Source: Chlorobium sp. (GTDB taxonomy: Bacteria > Bacteroidota > Chlorobiia > Chlorobiales > Chlorobiaceae). Taken from it: a stretch of 64,000 bases of DNA. The notes under the pieces are model-generated. The model saw nothing but the letters and a program-made list of their open reading frames with translations, had not been told where the DNA came from and made no database searches. This document shows positions 1 to 8,557 of this stretch, piece after piece. The translations under genes and the position numbers were made by a program. How positions within the stretch are numbered: position 1 is the first letter of the stretch; each line of letters starts with the position of its first letter. The DNA lies in contig SZXW01000010.1 in NCBI GenBank assembly GCA_005862285.1, forward strand, positions 62,001 to 126,000, read 5' to 3'.

Positions 1-245
1 CCGGAATACTTCTTCTGCTTTGCGGCAATGGCTTCCCTGAGCTGGATAAGGCCTGCGTAATGCGTGTAGGTATTGATTCCTTTTTCGATGGATTCCGAAG
101 CCCCCTGCACAACCACAGGAGGAATAGGAGTATCGCAGACTCCCTGTGAAAGGTTGATCCCGCCGATACGGTTGCATTCGATGGACATGTTGCGAATCTC
201 CGACTGCAGAACGCATCCATGGCGGGAACTCAGGGTAAGGCTCAT
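1..245 (-). CDS. PLP-dependent class I/II aminotransferase, N-terminal part (gene runs off the left edge)
   Basis: The complement reads from an ATG at 245 to the window edge, giving 81 residues. It has the typical aminotransferase N-terminus: an INLSQGVCDTPIPP segment followed by INTYTHYAGLIQLREAIA, which in fold-type I aminotransferases carries the substrate-pocket loop and the 'Y-x3-G-x2-xLR' start of the large domain. An in-frame stop lies about 20 codons upstream and no other ATG intervenes, which fixes the start. The Shine-Dalgarno signal is weak. The catalytic lysine lies outside the window, so substrate (aspartate or another amino acid) cannot be told. The gene lies 45 bases downstream of the stress-protein gene on the same strand. 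Confidence 0.85.
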   Translation of the reverse strand, partial: MSLTLSSRHGCVLQSEIRNMSIECNRIGGINLSQGVCDTPIPPVVVQGASESIEKGINTYTHYAGLIQLREAIAAKQKKYS

Positions 246-290
246 GCTTTGTTCACTGGTTTGATGACTGCGATGCAGCGGTTTTCCGGT

Positions 291-737
291 TTACTCGCTG
301 ATAAATTCCGTTTCATGGCTCTTGACGATCAGGACGGGACATTTGGCTTTCCGGATTACCTTCTCCGTGACGCTTCCGGCCAGAAGCCGATTGAGCCCGT
401 GCTTGCTGTGCGAACCCATGATAATGAGGTTCACGCCCAGTTTTTCCGCTTTTTCGAGAATAATATCGGCCGGATCTCCGAATTCGACGGAACCATCGGC
501 TTGCAACCCTTCCGAAGAGAGTTTATTCATGATTTCCCCGAGCCGGTCGTGCTCTTTCTTTTCAAACTTTTCCTCGAGAGGCAGGTTGTTCACCAGCACT
601 TCTTCCGGAATATCGATAACATTGAGCAGATAGATCGACGCTCCCATACCTGTTGCAAATTCCCGGGCATAGCTGACCTCTTTGAGGGATGCGTCCGTAA
701 AATCGACCGGGCAGAGAACAGTTTGAATTTTAAACAT
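291..737 (-). CDS. Universal stress protein, UspA family, single domain
   Basis: The product has 148 residues, the usual length of a one-domain Usp. It begins with the beta-1 strand KIQTVLCPVDFTDAS, where the conserved Asp contacts nucleotide in ATP-binding members. It ends with IIMGSHSKHGLNRLLAGSVT and a CPVLIV strand. The C-terminal nucleotide motif is normally G-x2-G-x9-G-S/T; here the second Gly is Ser (GSHS), while the final GS is kept, so ATP binding is likely but not certain. Usp proteins are cytoplasmic and induced by starvation and stress in other bacteria. The gene could be cotranscribed with the aminotransferase downstream. Confidence 0.9.
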   Translation of the reverse strand: MFKIQTVLCPVDFTDASLKEVSYAREFATGMGASIYLLNVIDIPEEVLVNNLPLEEKFEKKEHDRLGEIMNKLSSEGLQADGSVEFGDPADIILEKAEKLGVNLIIMGSHSKHGLNRLLAGSVTEKVIRKAKCPVLIVKSHETEFISE

Positions 738-879
738 GGCGTTAGAGATTTATGATTGGATATCGGTGAACCTCTGTGTTCATATAAGACAGGCGGTTAT
801 TCATTAAAAGGAAAAATACACACTTTTCTTTCTGCTGCAGATGAATTACTCTGCAATGTTTTTCAAGATATCAGTGATT

Positions 880-1110
880 TCAGAATACCGGACCTTTCGG
901 GAACATACCGTGAATTCCCCATATCGCACCGAATAAGGTCATCATGACCGCCATGATGATACCTACAACAAAAAAAAGGACAATCATGGCAGGAATGCTC
1001 GCAAATGCCCATTTCACCATGAATACAACCATCGACCAGAAAGGCATGCGGATATCGGTGACCACGACTTTCTGTTCTCCGGTAACAGGATGTTCTTCCA
1101 TACTCTTCAT
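880..1110 (-). CDS. Small predicted membrane protein, unknown function
   Basis: The product is 76 residues from the ATG at 1110; a TTG three codons upstream and a second ATG three codons downstream are alternatives. A polar head of about 25 residues (EEHPVTGEQKVVVTDIRM) is followed by a hydrophobic stretch of about 45 residues that can span the membrane once or twice, with glycines in the second half, and a short tail. I do not recognise the family. The amino-acid pattern (polar head, sharp hydrophobic block) looks like a real gene rather than chance. It is transcribed toward the stress protein. Confidence 0.55.
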   Translation of the reverse strand: MKSMEEHPVTGEQKVVVTDIRMPFWSMVVFMVKWAFASIPAMIVLFFVVGIIMAVMMTLFGAIWGIHGMFPKGPVF

Positions 1111-1481
1111 TGTTTGCAAAGTTGATAGATGTTGTAGTAAGCATCAAAACTATCAAAAATATACCAAAGCTGCCCCTAAGAGAAAATGCTCCTGTAATTT
1201 ACCTATCCTTTTCAAAAAAAAGCTCGCTGTGGTTACCGGAACATGAATATGGAGCGTTAACTACAGCAGATTTCAACAAACATTTTCTTTCCGTCCGGTT
1301 ATCATAGCAAGGCAATCGATCCTCATCTGAACTTTGCTGTATATGACATCATAAAAAACAAAATTTCGACATAATTGTATATTTTTAGGTTATAATTATT
1401 ACATTCCATAAATATTTAAGTTTTTTACATGATTTATGGATTTTTCGCAACCATACTCATGAACCAGGTAAGTGTTATCGT
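1111..1481. other. Gene-free AT-rich spacer with a possible promoter for the ATP-grasp operon
   Basis: No convincing gene is seen. Bases 1340-1440 are very AT-rich. A TATAAT hexamer at 1391-1396 lies 19 bases after TCGACA (1366-1371), a possible sigma-70-type promoter reading rightward about 90 bases before the start at 1482. The spacing is long and the -35 box imperfect, so this is only a candidate. Confidence 0.3.
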
Positions 1482-2930
1482 ATGATCCGCTTTTTTGAAC
1501 AGTATAAAGCAGAAACTGACAGGTTCTTTGACGAGGTATTTTCGTCGAACGGGAACCCTCGCGTCCATTACGATAAACTGCTTCATCGTTTCAGGCAGTT
1601 TTCCCCTGAGGATATAAAGGCCCGCCGTGAAATCATCAATATTTTTTTCCGCAACCAGGGAATAACCTTCACGGTATACGGTGTGGACGAAGGTATCGAG
1701 CGTATCTTCCCCTTCGACCTGATACCGAGGATCTTGCCCGCGGATGAATGGAAAACCATCGAAAGAGGGCTTGTGCAGCGGATAACGGCCCTCAACGAGT
1801 TTCTGTTCGATATCTACCATACCCAGAAAATCCTGAAGGATAAAGTCGTTCCCGCTGAACTGATCCTCGGCAGCAAACATTTCGCAAGAGAGTTCGTAGG
1901 CGTCAATCCGCCCCTCGGCGTCTATATCCACATTACAGGAAGCGATATCATACGGGACCGGAACGGCAGCTATATGGTGCTCGAGGACAACCTGCGCACA
2001 CCGAGCGGCGTCTCCTACATGCTTCAGAACCGGCAGGCCATGAAGCGCGCATTCCCGGTGGTTTTCGAAAAATACAAGGTTCGGCCGATAGAGAACTATC
2101 CGCAGGAGCTGCTGAGGACCCTGCAGGAAATAAGTCCTCCTTCCCGGCGCGAACCGAACGTTGTTGTTCTTACGCCCGGCATTTACAACTCGGCCTATTT
2201 CGAACACAGCTTTCTTGCCCGGCAGATGGGCGTCGAGCTTACCGAGGGAAAAGACCTTGTCGTCAATGACAACAGGGTTTACACAAGAACCACCAGAGGG
2301 CTCGAAAGGGTTGATGTGATCTACCGCAGGGTGGACGACTCTTTCCTCGATCCGCTGGTTTTCCGTCCCGACTCGAAACTCGGTGTCGCCGGCCTCATCA
2401 ACGCATACCGGAAAGGAAATGTCGCTCTGGCCAACGCCATCGGCACCGGTGTGGCAGATGACAAGGTTATTTACAGCTTCGTGCCGAAAATCATCCGCTA
2501 CTATCTCGGTGAGGACCCCATTCTGGAGAATGTGCCGACCTGGCTCGCCAGCAATCCTTCCGACCTCAAGTACATTCTCGAAAACCTCGGGTCGCTTGTG
2601 GTGAAATCCGCAAACGAATCCGGAGGGTACGGCATGCTTGTAGGACCGGAATCGACGCTCGAAGAGCAGGAAAAATTTGCAGAGATGATCGTGGCGAATC
2701 CGCGCAACTACATTGCCCAGCCTACGATCTCGCTCTCAAGGCACCCGAGCTTCCATAACGATACCGATCTTTACGGATGCCATATAGACCTTAGACCATA
2801 CGTCCTGTTCGGCAAAACCATCACGATACTGCCGGGGGGCCTGACAAGGGTCGCGCTTAAAAGAGGGTCGCTTGTGGTGAACTCATCCCAAGGTGGCGGA
2901 AGCAAGGACACCTGGGTTATCGACGAATAA
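1482..2930 (+). CDS. Circularly permuted ATP-grasp type 2 protein (DUF404/DUF407)
   Basis: The product has 482 residues, normal for the family. Recognisable blocks are [20 protein letters not shown] (residues about 66-85), [23 protein letters not shown] (about 155-177), the glycine-rich [17 protein letters not shown] loop (about 370-386) and the C-terminal LRPYVLFG...[10 protein letters not shown] segment. Circularly permuted ATP-grasp proteins are predicted to form amide bonds using ATP, ligating amino acids or peptides; the true substrate is unknown. The start is preceded by an AGGTAAG element about 11 bases upstream. It is the first gene of a three-gene operon with the alpha-E and transglutaminase-like genes, a grouping conserved across many bacteria and thought to make or process a peptide-like product. 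Confidence 0.9.
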   Translation: MIRFFEQYKAETDRFFDEVFSSNGNPRVHYDKLLHRFRQFSPEDIKARREIINIFFRNQGITFTVYGVDEGIERIFPFDLIPRILPADEWKTIERGLVQRITALNEFLFDIYHTQKILKDKVVPAELILGSKHFAREFVGVNPPLGVYIHITGSDIIRDRNGSYMVLEDNLRTPSGVSYMLQNRQAMKRAFPVVFEKYKVRPIENYPQELLRTLQEISPPSRREPNVVVLTPGIYNSAYFEHSFLARQMGVELTEGKDLVVNDNRVYTRTTRGLERVDVIYRRVDDSFLDPLVFRPDSKLGVAGLINAYRKGNVALANAIGTGVADDKVIYSFVPKIIRYYLGEDPILENVPTWLASNPSDLKYILENLGSLVVKSANESGGYGMLVGPESTLEEQEKFAEMIVANPRNYIAQPTISLSRHPSFHNDTDLYGCHIDLRPYVLFGKTITILPGGLTRVALKRGSLVVNSSQGGGSKDTWVIDE

Positions 2931-2951
2931 ATTATAATACCTGACCATCTT

Positions 2952-4022
2952 ATGTTAAGCCGTGTTGCTGAATCACTTTTCTGGATGAGCCGTTACTTCG
3001 AGCGCGCCGAGAATACCGCGAGGTTCCTCGATGTGAATTTCAATCTTCTGCTCGATCTGAACAAAATCTCACTGGTCGAAAATCCGAACTACTGGATAGC
3101 CCTTATCCTTGTAACGAGCGACAGGGATAGTTTCAACGATCTTTACAACGAGTATACGGCCCGTACCGTGACCGATTATCTCGTGTTCAACCGCAACAAT
3201 CCGAACTCGATTATCTCATGCATCAATCTTGCAAGGGAGAATGCACGAAGCGTTATCGAAAGTATTTCGAGCGAAATGTGGGAACAGGTGAACAAACTGT
3301 ACCATTTCCTGCAAAGCTCGGCCCCCCAGACGGTGCATACCGATCCTTCAGGATTCTACAAGGAGATCAAGAATGCATCCCACCTGTTCCAGGGAATTAC
3401 GGACAACACCTTTTCGAGGAACGAAGGATGGGATTTCATACAGATCGGCAAATATCTGGAACGCTCCGACAACGTCGCGCGGCTGATCGATGTGAAATAC
3501 CACATGCTTCTTCCCGAAAACCGGAGCAGAGAGGAGGTTATCGAGGACTCCGAAGATATCATCCAGTGGATGGCGGTGCTGAAGAGCTGCAGCGCGCTCG
3601 AGGCATTCCGCAAAGTTTACCTTTCGAAAATCGATCCCGAAACCATCCTGCAGTTTCTCATTCTCGACAGGACTTTCCCGCGCAGCATCAATTTCTCTGT
3701 CTGTGCCGCAGAAGATGCCCTCTGGCGGATCTCAGGCAGTTCGAGACACCGGTACGTGAACAATGCCGACCTGCTTATCGGAAAAATGGAAGCCGAGTTG
3801 AGCTACACATCCATCGATGATATCCTGTCGAAAGGATTGCACAATTATCTGGAAGAGCTCGAGGAGCGGCTCATGAAAATCGGAGAACAGGTGCATCTGA
3901 CCTATTTCGCCTATCACACGCCTGAAATAGAGCCGACAGAAATCGAAGAAGCCCTGCCGTTCACGGGAATAGGCGGAGGAAGGGCAATCTGGAGCCAGGC
4001 CCAGCAGCAACAGCAGCAATAA
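2952..4022 (+). CDS. Alpha-E domain protein (DUF403)
   Basis: The product has 356 residues and begins with MLSRVAESLFWMSRYFERAENTAR, the hallmark N-terminus of the alpha-E family. A second similar helix, FIQIGKYLERSDNVARLIDV, lies near residue 160; the glutamates in these ER-x-(E/D)-N repeats give the family its name. It is all-helical and probably cytoplasmic. It starts 21 bases after the ATP-grasp gene and ends 16 bases before the transglutaminase gene, so the three are almost surely cotranscribed. In the family the protein is always a companion of the ATP-grasp protein. The C-terminus ends in a run of glutamines (QAQQQQQQ), coded by CAG/CAA repeats, which looks like slippage. Confidence 0.92.
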   Translation: MLSRVAESLFWMSRYFERAENTARFLDVNFNLLLDLNKISLVENPNYWIALILVTSDRDSFNDLYNEYTARTVTDYLVFNRNNPNSIISCINLARENARSVIESISSEMWEQVNKLYHFLQSSAPQTVHTDPSGFYKEIKNASHLFQGITDNTFSRNEGWDFIQIGKYLERSDNVARLIDVKYHMLLPENRSREEVIEDSEDIIQWMAVLKSCSALEAFRKVYLSKIDPETILQFLILDRTFPRSINFSVCAAEDALWRISGSSRHRYVNNADLLIGKMEAELSYTSIDDILSKGLHNYLEELEERLMKIGEQVHLTYFAYHTPEIEPTEIEEALPFTGIGGGRAIWSQAQQQQQQ

Positions 4023-4038
4023 ACAAAACTGATAAAGC

Positions 4039-4857
4039 ATGATTTTAACGGTAGAACACACCACGCTGTTCGAATACGACAATCCGATCTATGAAACGGC
4101 AACCGAGGTTCGGCTCCACCCTGACAGCAATCCGGCTGGTTTGCAGCGCTGCGCAAGTTTCAAGCTCCTGCTCGATACACCGGCCACAATCTTCGAGTAC
4201 ACCGATTTCTACGGTAACATCGTCAACCATTTCAATCTCCTGCAGAGCCATAAAAAGGTAAAGATTATCGCAACTTCAGTTGTGGAAACCGGAAACGGGA
4301 TTACCAAAGCCCAGGAAGACGAAGAAATCCTGCTGACCGATTTTTCGTCCGAAAGCCGCTATGTGCATTTCGATCAGGCTGTCAGGGATTTCACTACCAT
4401 GTTCAGCAACCTTGAAGACAATTGCCAGCTTGCCGAACATATCTGCAGAGAGATCAACGGAACCTTTATCTACGAACCGGGAGTCACTGATGTGCACAGC
4501 ACCAGCTCGGTGGTAATGGCTCTGGGCAGAGGGGTATGCCAGGATTTCGCCCATATCATGCTTGCTTCCTGCCGCTTTATGGAAATCCCTGCGCGCTATG
4601 TGAGCGGATATCTTTACGGCGGAAGTACACCTGACGGCATGGATGAAGCCAGCCACGCTTGGTGCGAGGTATATTGCGGAAAGGAAAAAGGATGGATCGG
4701 AATGGACCCCACCCACAAAACCCTCTTTGTCGACGAACGCTACATCAAGATAGGCACCGGCAGGGATTATGGCGATGTACCGCCGGTCAGGGGAACATAC
4801 AAAGGCAACGCCAAAGAAAAACTGAGCGTTTCTGTCAAAGTCAGGTCCATGGAATAA
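4039..4857 (+). CDS. Transglutaminase-like cysteine protease/peptidase
   Basis: The product has 272 residues. The N-terminal beta domain (MILTVEHTTLFEYDNPIYE, with EVRLHP) is the bacterial transglutaminase N-terminal region. The papain-like core has an intact triad: Cys167 in GRGVCQDFAH, His206 in ASHAWCEVY and Asp223 in GMDPTH. No signal peptide is seen, so it should act in the cytoplasm. In this conserved operon it is expected to cleave or transfer peptide/isopeptide bonds made by the ATP-grasp partner; this is inferred from context, and the substrate is unknown. Confidence 0.9.
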   Translation: MILTVEHTTLFEYDNPIYETATEVRLHPDSNPAGLQRCASFKLLLDTPATIFEYTDFYGNIVNHFNLLQSHKKVKIIATSVVETGNGITKAQEDEEILLTDFSSESRYVHFDQAVRDFTTMFSNLEDNCQLAEHICREINGTFIYEPGVTDVHSTSSVVMALGRGVCQDFAHIMLASCRFMEIPARYVSGYLYGGSTPDGMDEASHAWCEVYCGKEKGWIGMDPTHKTLFVDERYIKIGTGRDYGDVPPVRGTYKGNAKEKLSVSVKVRSME

Positions 4858-5211
4858 TCCGCCCTGACCACAGCCCCTCCTGAAAAAAATTCCGGAATTC
4901 CATCCGGAACACTACATTACTGTAATTGAAAATAACATCGGCTTCACTCGCTGAAAAAGCCAACTGCAATTTGATTACGGTATCAAAACAAGCATGCCGG
5001 TATCTGTTTGCCCTTGTATTCACGTCTTTTTCCTGTGATGCGGCATTTGCCGATTTGCATCCGTCCGAAAAAAAAGTGCCATAGAGGATGCACAGAAAGC
5101 TGCGCGGCCTGGTGACAGGGATGCACGGCGCATCCTGAGGTTCCTCGGATATGGCTGGCAGCCTTTCAAGCGTAACCTGCAGATCGATCGAACAATCATG
5201 CACCATCAGGG
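4858..5211. other. Spacer with a hairpin and a possible decayed coding remnant
   Basis: No intact gene is seen. An inverted repeat TTCCGGA (4890-4896) / TCCGGAA (4903-4909) follows the transglutaminase gene but has no T-run on the plus strand. From about 4980 one plus frame reads like a signal-peptide end (YLFALVFTSFSCDAAFADLH) and hits a stop just after an A8 tract at 5068-5075; shifting frame there continues as an open, hydrophilic reading (EDAQKAARPGDRDARRIL) into the start of the next gene. This may be a frameshifted small secreted-protein gene or chance. Confidence 0.3.
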
Positions 5212-6204
5212 ATGTTTCATCAGCTTTTTCACCGTCTCCGCACAGCATTGCAATACCTGCTGGGCGCCTTTGCATGTATAGCTGTTATCCTTGTTTTGAT
5301 GGTCAAAAAAAGTAACTCCTTCATGACCCAGTCCCATCCACACCCGGCAGAAGATTATGCAGAAGCCTTGAAACTTTTCTCTTCACTGCAGGCAGAGGAG
5401 CCGGGAAATATGAACCCGGCCTGCCGGAACCGGCTGCTCACCCATGGAAAAAGGACTGAAAAGGCCATCATACTGGTACATGGTTACACTTCCAGTCCTG
5501 CACAGTTTCTCGAACTCGGCCAGCAGTTTTTCAGTGCGGGGTACAATGTGCTTATTGCAACTTTTCCCCATCACGGCCTGGCCGACAGGATGACGAAAGA
5601 ACACGGCAGGCTCACAGCTGATGAGCTGGCGATATATGCCGACCGCACGGTCGATATAGCATCGGGACTTGGCGACCAGGTCGACATGCTTGGATTGTCA
5701 GCCGGTGGTGTAACGACCGCATGGGCGGCTCATAACCGGAAAGAGATCGATACGGCTCTACTGGTATCGCCGGCTTTCGCTTTCAGGAAAATTCCGACAA
5801 TCCTTACCTACGCGGCTATGATTTTCTACCGGAACATTCCCGATTCATTCGAATGGTGGGACCCGGAAAAAAAGAAAAACGGCACACCTCTTTACGCCTA
5901 TCCGCAATATTCCCATCATGCGCTCACCGAAGTACTCCGGCTTGGATTTACCGTAAAAGATGCGGCCGTGGAAAAAGCACCGGCAGCAAAAAAAATCATT
6001 CTTGTACTGAACCCGAGCGATGAGATGGTCAACAACGACATGGCGATACAGATTGCGGAAATCTGGACACGAAAAGGGGGGAATATTTCTACCTATTCAT
6101 TCGATCCTTCCCTCAAACTGCCCCATGACCTTATCGATCCGACCCAGTCCGGACAGCGCATCGACATCGTCTATCCGAAGCTGATAGATCTCGTAAACTC
6201 GTGA
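5212..6204 (+). CDS. Alpha/beta hydrolase, membrane-anchored (esterase/lipase-like)
   Basis: The product has 330 residues. Residues about 14-31 (LGAFACIAVILVLMV) form a single N-terminal membrane anchor, so the catalytic domain probably faces the periplasm. The fold is clear: the oxyanion strand IILVHGYTSSPAQF, the nucleophile elbow GLSAGG with Ser163, an acid at Asp270 in NPSDEM, and His305 in LPHDLID. This arrangement is like serine aminopeptidase S33 / monoacylglycerol lipase or carboxylesterase proteins. Substrate unknown. The gene stands alone, with the Shine-Dalgarno weak and the start chosen because it gives a complete anchor; a later start would cut it. Confidence 0.85.
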   Translation: MFHQLFHRLRTALQYLLGAFACIAVILVLMVKKSNSFMTQSHPHPAEDYAEALKLFSSLQAEEPGNMNPACRNRLLTHGKRTEKAIILVHGYTSSPAQFLELGQQFFSAGYNVLIATFPHHGLADRMTKEHGRLTADELAIYADRTVDIASGLGDQVDMLGLSAGGVTTAWAAHNRKEIDTALLVSPAFAFRKIPTILTYAAMIFYRNIPDSFEWWDPEKKKNGTPLYAYPQYSHHALTEVLRLGFTVKDAAVEKAPAAKKIILVLNPSDEMVNNDMAIQIAEIWTRKGGNISTYSFDPSLKLPHDLIDPTQSGQRIDIVYPKLIDLVNS

Positions 6205-6295
6205 AGCAGTAGTAATTCAAAACCGCCCATTTCTGAATAAAATGGAACAAGCAATAAGAGTGGCGATGGCGCAATATTACAGCATTATAGATTAT

Positions 6296-6481
6296 TTAGA
6301 GCCCGTTCTGAAAAAGCTCACGATTAGGAATAAGCTTTCCTTGCTTTAGTTGCTCAAGAGTAGCAAGGCGATTTTCCAGCTCTGATTGGGAAAGAACACC
6401 CTTTCGATATAGGCTGTGAACGAAGTCGGCAGCAGACTGTGCCTGCTTGGTTGTGTTGCAGACATCTGCTAAACCTTCTGA
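6296..6481 (-). pseudogene. Open reading continuing in frame after the toxin stop codon, no start codon
   Basis: Directly after the TAG that ends the RelE-type toxin (6482-6484), the same frame stays open for 61 codons to a TAA at 6296-6298. The reading is protein-like: FVHSLYRKGVLSQSELENRL and TLEQLKQGKLIPNREL. It contains no ATG, GTG or TTG near its beginning, so it cannot be an ordinary separate gene. It may be the fossil 3' end of another gene, or a readthrough extension. RelE-type toxins are about 100 residues, so the toxin is complete without it. Confidence 0.35.
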
Positions 6482-6790
6482 CTACCGTCTTGTTTTAATT
6501 TTTCTCTTTATCCAGGATGGATTTCTGCGCATAGGTAAGATGGCAACAACATAGGCAATGTGCCCGATGAGCTCGTAATAAATGCTGTAGGGGAATCGTT
6601 TGGAATACATTTGATAAAGACCAAACTGTTTTTTATGAACGCCTGCATACAAGATCAAGGATTCAACATCTGAAATCAAACAATCCCGAAAATAATCACC
6701 AACTCCTGCCTCTTGTGAATCATAAAAGCCTTTGCCTTCATTCAAATCATCAAATGCTTCTTCCAAAAGAAAAACATCGTTGATTCTCAT
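6482..6790 (-). CDS. RelE/ParE-type toxin of a type II toxin-antitoxin module
   Basis: The product has 102 residues from the ATG at 6790, which overlaps the antitoxin stop as ATGA; a TTG three codons upstream is rejected for that reason. The pattern is RelE/ParE: EEAFDDLNEGKGFYDSQEAGVGDYF in the first helices, a core KRFPYSIYYEL strand and a C-terminal VVAILPMRRNP strand with basic residues. In the family the toxin is either an mRNA interferase or a gyrase inhibitor; the fast-evolving core does not allow a choice. It is translationally coupled to the antitoxin in front of it. Confidence 0.85.
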   Translation of the reverse strand: MRINDVFLLEEAFDDLNEGKGFYDSQEAGVGDYFRDCLISDVESLILYAGVHKKQFGLYQMYSKRFPYSIYYELIGHIAYVVAILPMRRNPSWIKRKIKTRR

Positions 6791-6993
6791 TGCTGCCAAC
6801 TCTTTTTAAGCTCCGAGAGTGAGATGAATTTTGCATTTCCGCTTTCTATTTTTTCTTTTCTTTCCTGAAGGATGTTCTCATGCCAATCAGGAGCTTCAAG
6901 ATCATCATTTTCATAAAGGAGTGAATCCCAAAGCACCTCCATTGCCTGTAAACGTTCACATTTACTCATTTTTTTCAATTCAGATATATTCAT
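6787..6993 (-). CDS. Antitoxin, small addiction-module component (TIGR02574 type)
   Basis: The product has 68 residues with the family pattern: helix KMSKCERLQAMEVLWDSLL, then PDWHENILQERKEKIESG and a C-terminal FISLSELKKSW. Proteins of this type are encoded just before a RelE/ParE toxin, as here, with a four-base overlap. A good Shine-Dalgarno (AGGAGATT) lies upstream of the ATG. It should bind and neutralise the toxin. Autorepression is usual for such modules, but this family has no obvious DNA-binding domain. Confidence 0.85.
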   Translation of the reverse strand: MNISELKKMSKCERLQAMEVLWDSLLYENDDLEAPDWHENILQERKEKIESGNAKFISLSELKKSWQQ

Positions 6994-7423
6994 CCATAAT
7001 CTCCTCTAATATCATTAATTAAGCCATTTTTATTTTGCAACATGTTAAAACCTAGCCGAAAACCCGTTCAAAAGCCTGAACCCTTCAAAAAAACGACCGC
7101 TCATCAAAGCAGTCAATCAGCCTTATTCCTTTCGATACGAAGCTGTGCATTCCAGAAAATCGTCAAAACTCACACAGTAATTATACAGCTTATTGGCAAC
7201 GACACCAAAAAGCACAATTGATCAAGCCACTAAATAATTTACCAGAACACTATAACTGACAATAACCTGAAAAACAGAACCTTATAATCAAAAAAGGACA
7301 TTATACCGACTTTTGTTTTGTGCAGCGCTTTGGCTACCTTTGGAGCATTCCAATCCGAACCCAGACAGATGAGCGATTGAAAGGGACGGAACCAATGACA
7401 GCTTCGATTCGTTCTCGACATTC
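6994..7423. other. Gene-free spacer between the toxin-antitoxin pair and tgt
   Basis: No supported gene is seen on either strand. The divergent promoters of the antitoxin gene (left) and of tgt (right) must be here. A TTGCAA/TAATGA pair with 17-base spacing reading leftward at about 7015-7043 is a weak candidate for the antitoxin. The tgt start at 7424 has no clear Shine-Dalgarno. Confidence 0.3.
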
Positions 7424-8557
7424 ATGAAATTCACGCTTACACAGAAAGACACTAACACCGCCGCACGGGCCGGAACCATTTCAACTGCCCATGGCGATAT
7501 TCCTACGCCGGTGTTCATGCCGGTCGGTACGAGAGCGAGCGTGAAATCGGTCGAACCGAGGGAACTCAGGGAACACCATGTCCATATCATCCTGGCCAAC
7601 ACCTACCATCTCTACCTGAAGCCGGGCAACGAAATTCTCCGTAAAGCCGGGGGCGTCCACCGTTTCATGAGCTGGGACGGGCCGCTCCTCACCGACAGCG
7701 GCGGCTACCAGGTCTACTCCCTCTCCGAGCTTCGCAAGATCAACAAAGAGGGCGTTACATTCAAATCGCACATCGATGGTTCGAAGCTGCATTTCACACC
7801 GGAAAATGTCGTCGATACCCAGCGCATCATCGGCAGCGACATCATGATGCCGCTCGACGAATGTCCGCCTTCGACGGCCGAACGGGAGTACATCCGGAAA
7901 TCCGGAGAGCTCACCATCCGCTGGGCCGAACGCGCAAGAAAGCATTTCAGCGACACATCCCCGCTTTACGGCCATGAGCAGTCGCTTTTCGGCATCACTC
8001 AGGGAGGCACTCACAGCGATTTGCGTACCCTCTCCACCACAGCGCTGGTCGATCTCGATTTCGACGGATATGCGGTCGGAGGTATGGCGGTCGGCGAACC
8101 TGCCGCCGAGATGTACCGCATCCTCGAACTGTCGCATCCGCTGCTGCCCGAACACAAGCCCCGGTACCTCATGGGGGTCGGCACACCTGAAAACATCCTG
8201 AACGCCATTGAACGCGGCATCGACATGTTCGACTGTGTAATCCCGACCCGTGAAGGGCGCAACGGCAGGGTCTATACCCGCTCCGGCAAACTCAATCTCC
8301 GCTCAGCGAAATATTCCGAGGACTTCAGCCCGATCGACGAAGGGTTCGATAACTACGTCTGCCTCAATTTCTCGCGCGCATATATACGCCACCTGCTGAA
8401 CGTCGGCGAAATCCTCGGGCTTACGCTCTGCACCCTGCAGAACATCTCTTTTTTCATGTGGCTCACCGCGACGGCAAGGGAGCGAATTCTCGACGGCTCA
8501 TTCAGAGAGTGGAAAAACGATTTCCTCGAAAGGTTCAATGAAAATGACAAAGCATAA
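7424..8557 (+). CDS. tgt: tRNA-guanine transglycosylase (queuosine pathway) with a degenerate zinc site
   Basis: The product has 377 residues, full length. It swaps guanine 34 in GUN-anticodon tRNAs for the queuosine precursor. The catalytic aspartates are present: Asp91 in LLTDSGGYQV and Asp270 in MFDCVIPTREGRNG, and the GGMAVGEP substrate loop is intact. The C-terminal zinc site is not: of the usual three Cys and one His (C-x-C-x2-C and a His 26 residues later) only Cys313 remains; the others are Phe308, Asn310 and Gln339. The following NFSRAYIRHLL helix is kept, so the fold should hold without zinc. The 3' end overlaps rimO by 20 bases. Confidence 0.95.
   Translation: MKFTLTQKDTNTAARAGTISTAHGDIPTPVFMPVGTRASVKSVEPRELREHHVHIILANTYHLYLKPGNEILRKAGGVHRFMSWDGPLLTDSGGYQVYSLSELRKINKEGVTFKSHIDGSKLHFTPENVVDTQRIIGSDIMMPLDECPPSTAEREYIRKSGELTIRWAERARKHFSDTSPLYGHEQSLFGITQGGTHSDLRTLSTTALVDLDFDGYAVGGMAVGEPAAEMYRILELSHPLLPEHKPRYLMGVGTPENILNAIERGIDMFDCVIPTREGRNGRVYTRSGKLNLRSAKYSEDFSPIDEGFDNYVCLNFSRAYIRHLLNVGEILGLTLCTLQNISFFMWLTATARERILDGSFREWKNDFLERFNENDKA

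Noticed and set aside
219-755. Long plus-strand reading of 178 codons opposite the universal stress gene
   Set aside because: It is the antisense of a clear Usp gene and the aminotransferase start, with no family pattern.
1434-2207. Minus-strand reading of 257 codons opposite the ATP-grasp gene
   Set aside because: It is antisense to a well-supported gene whose protein has full-length family motifs.
4841-5275. Minus-strand reading of 144 codons between the transglutaminase and hydrolase genes
   Set aside because: Composition is not protein-like, it has no Shine-Dalgarno and it overlaps the hydrolase start.
7481-8155. Minus-strand reading of 224 codons opposite tgt
   Set aside because: Shadow of the tgt reading frame.
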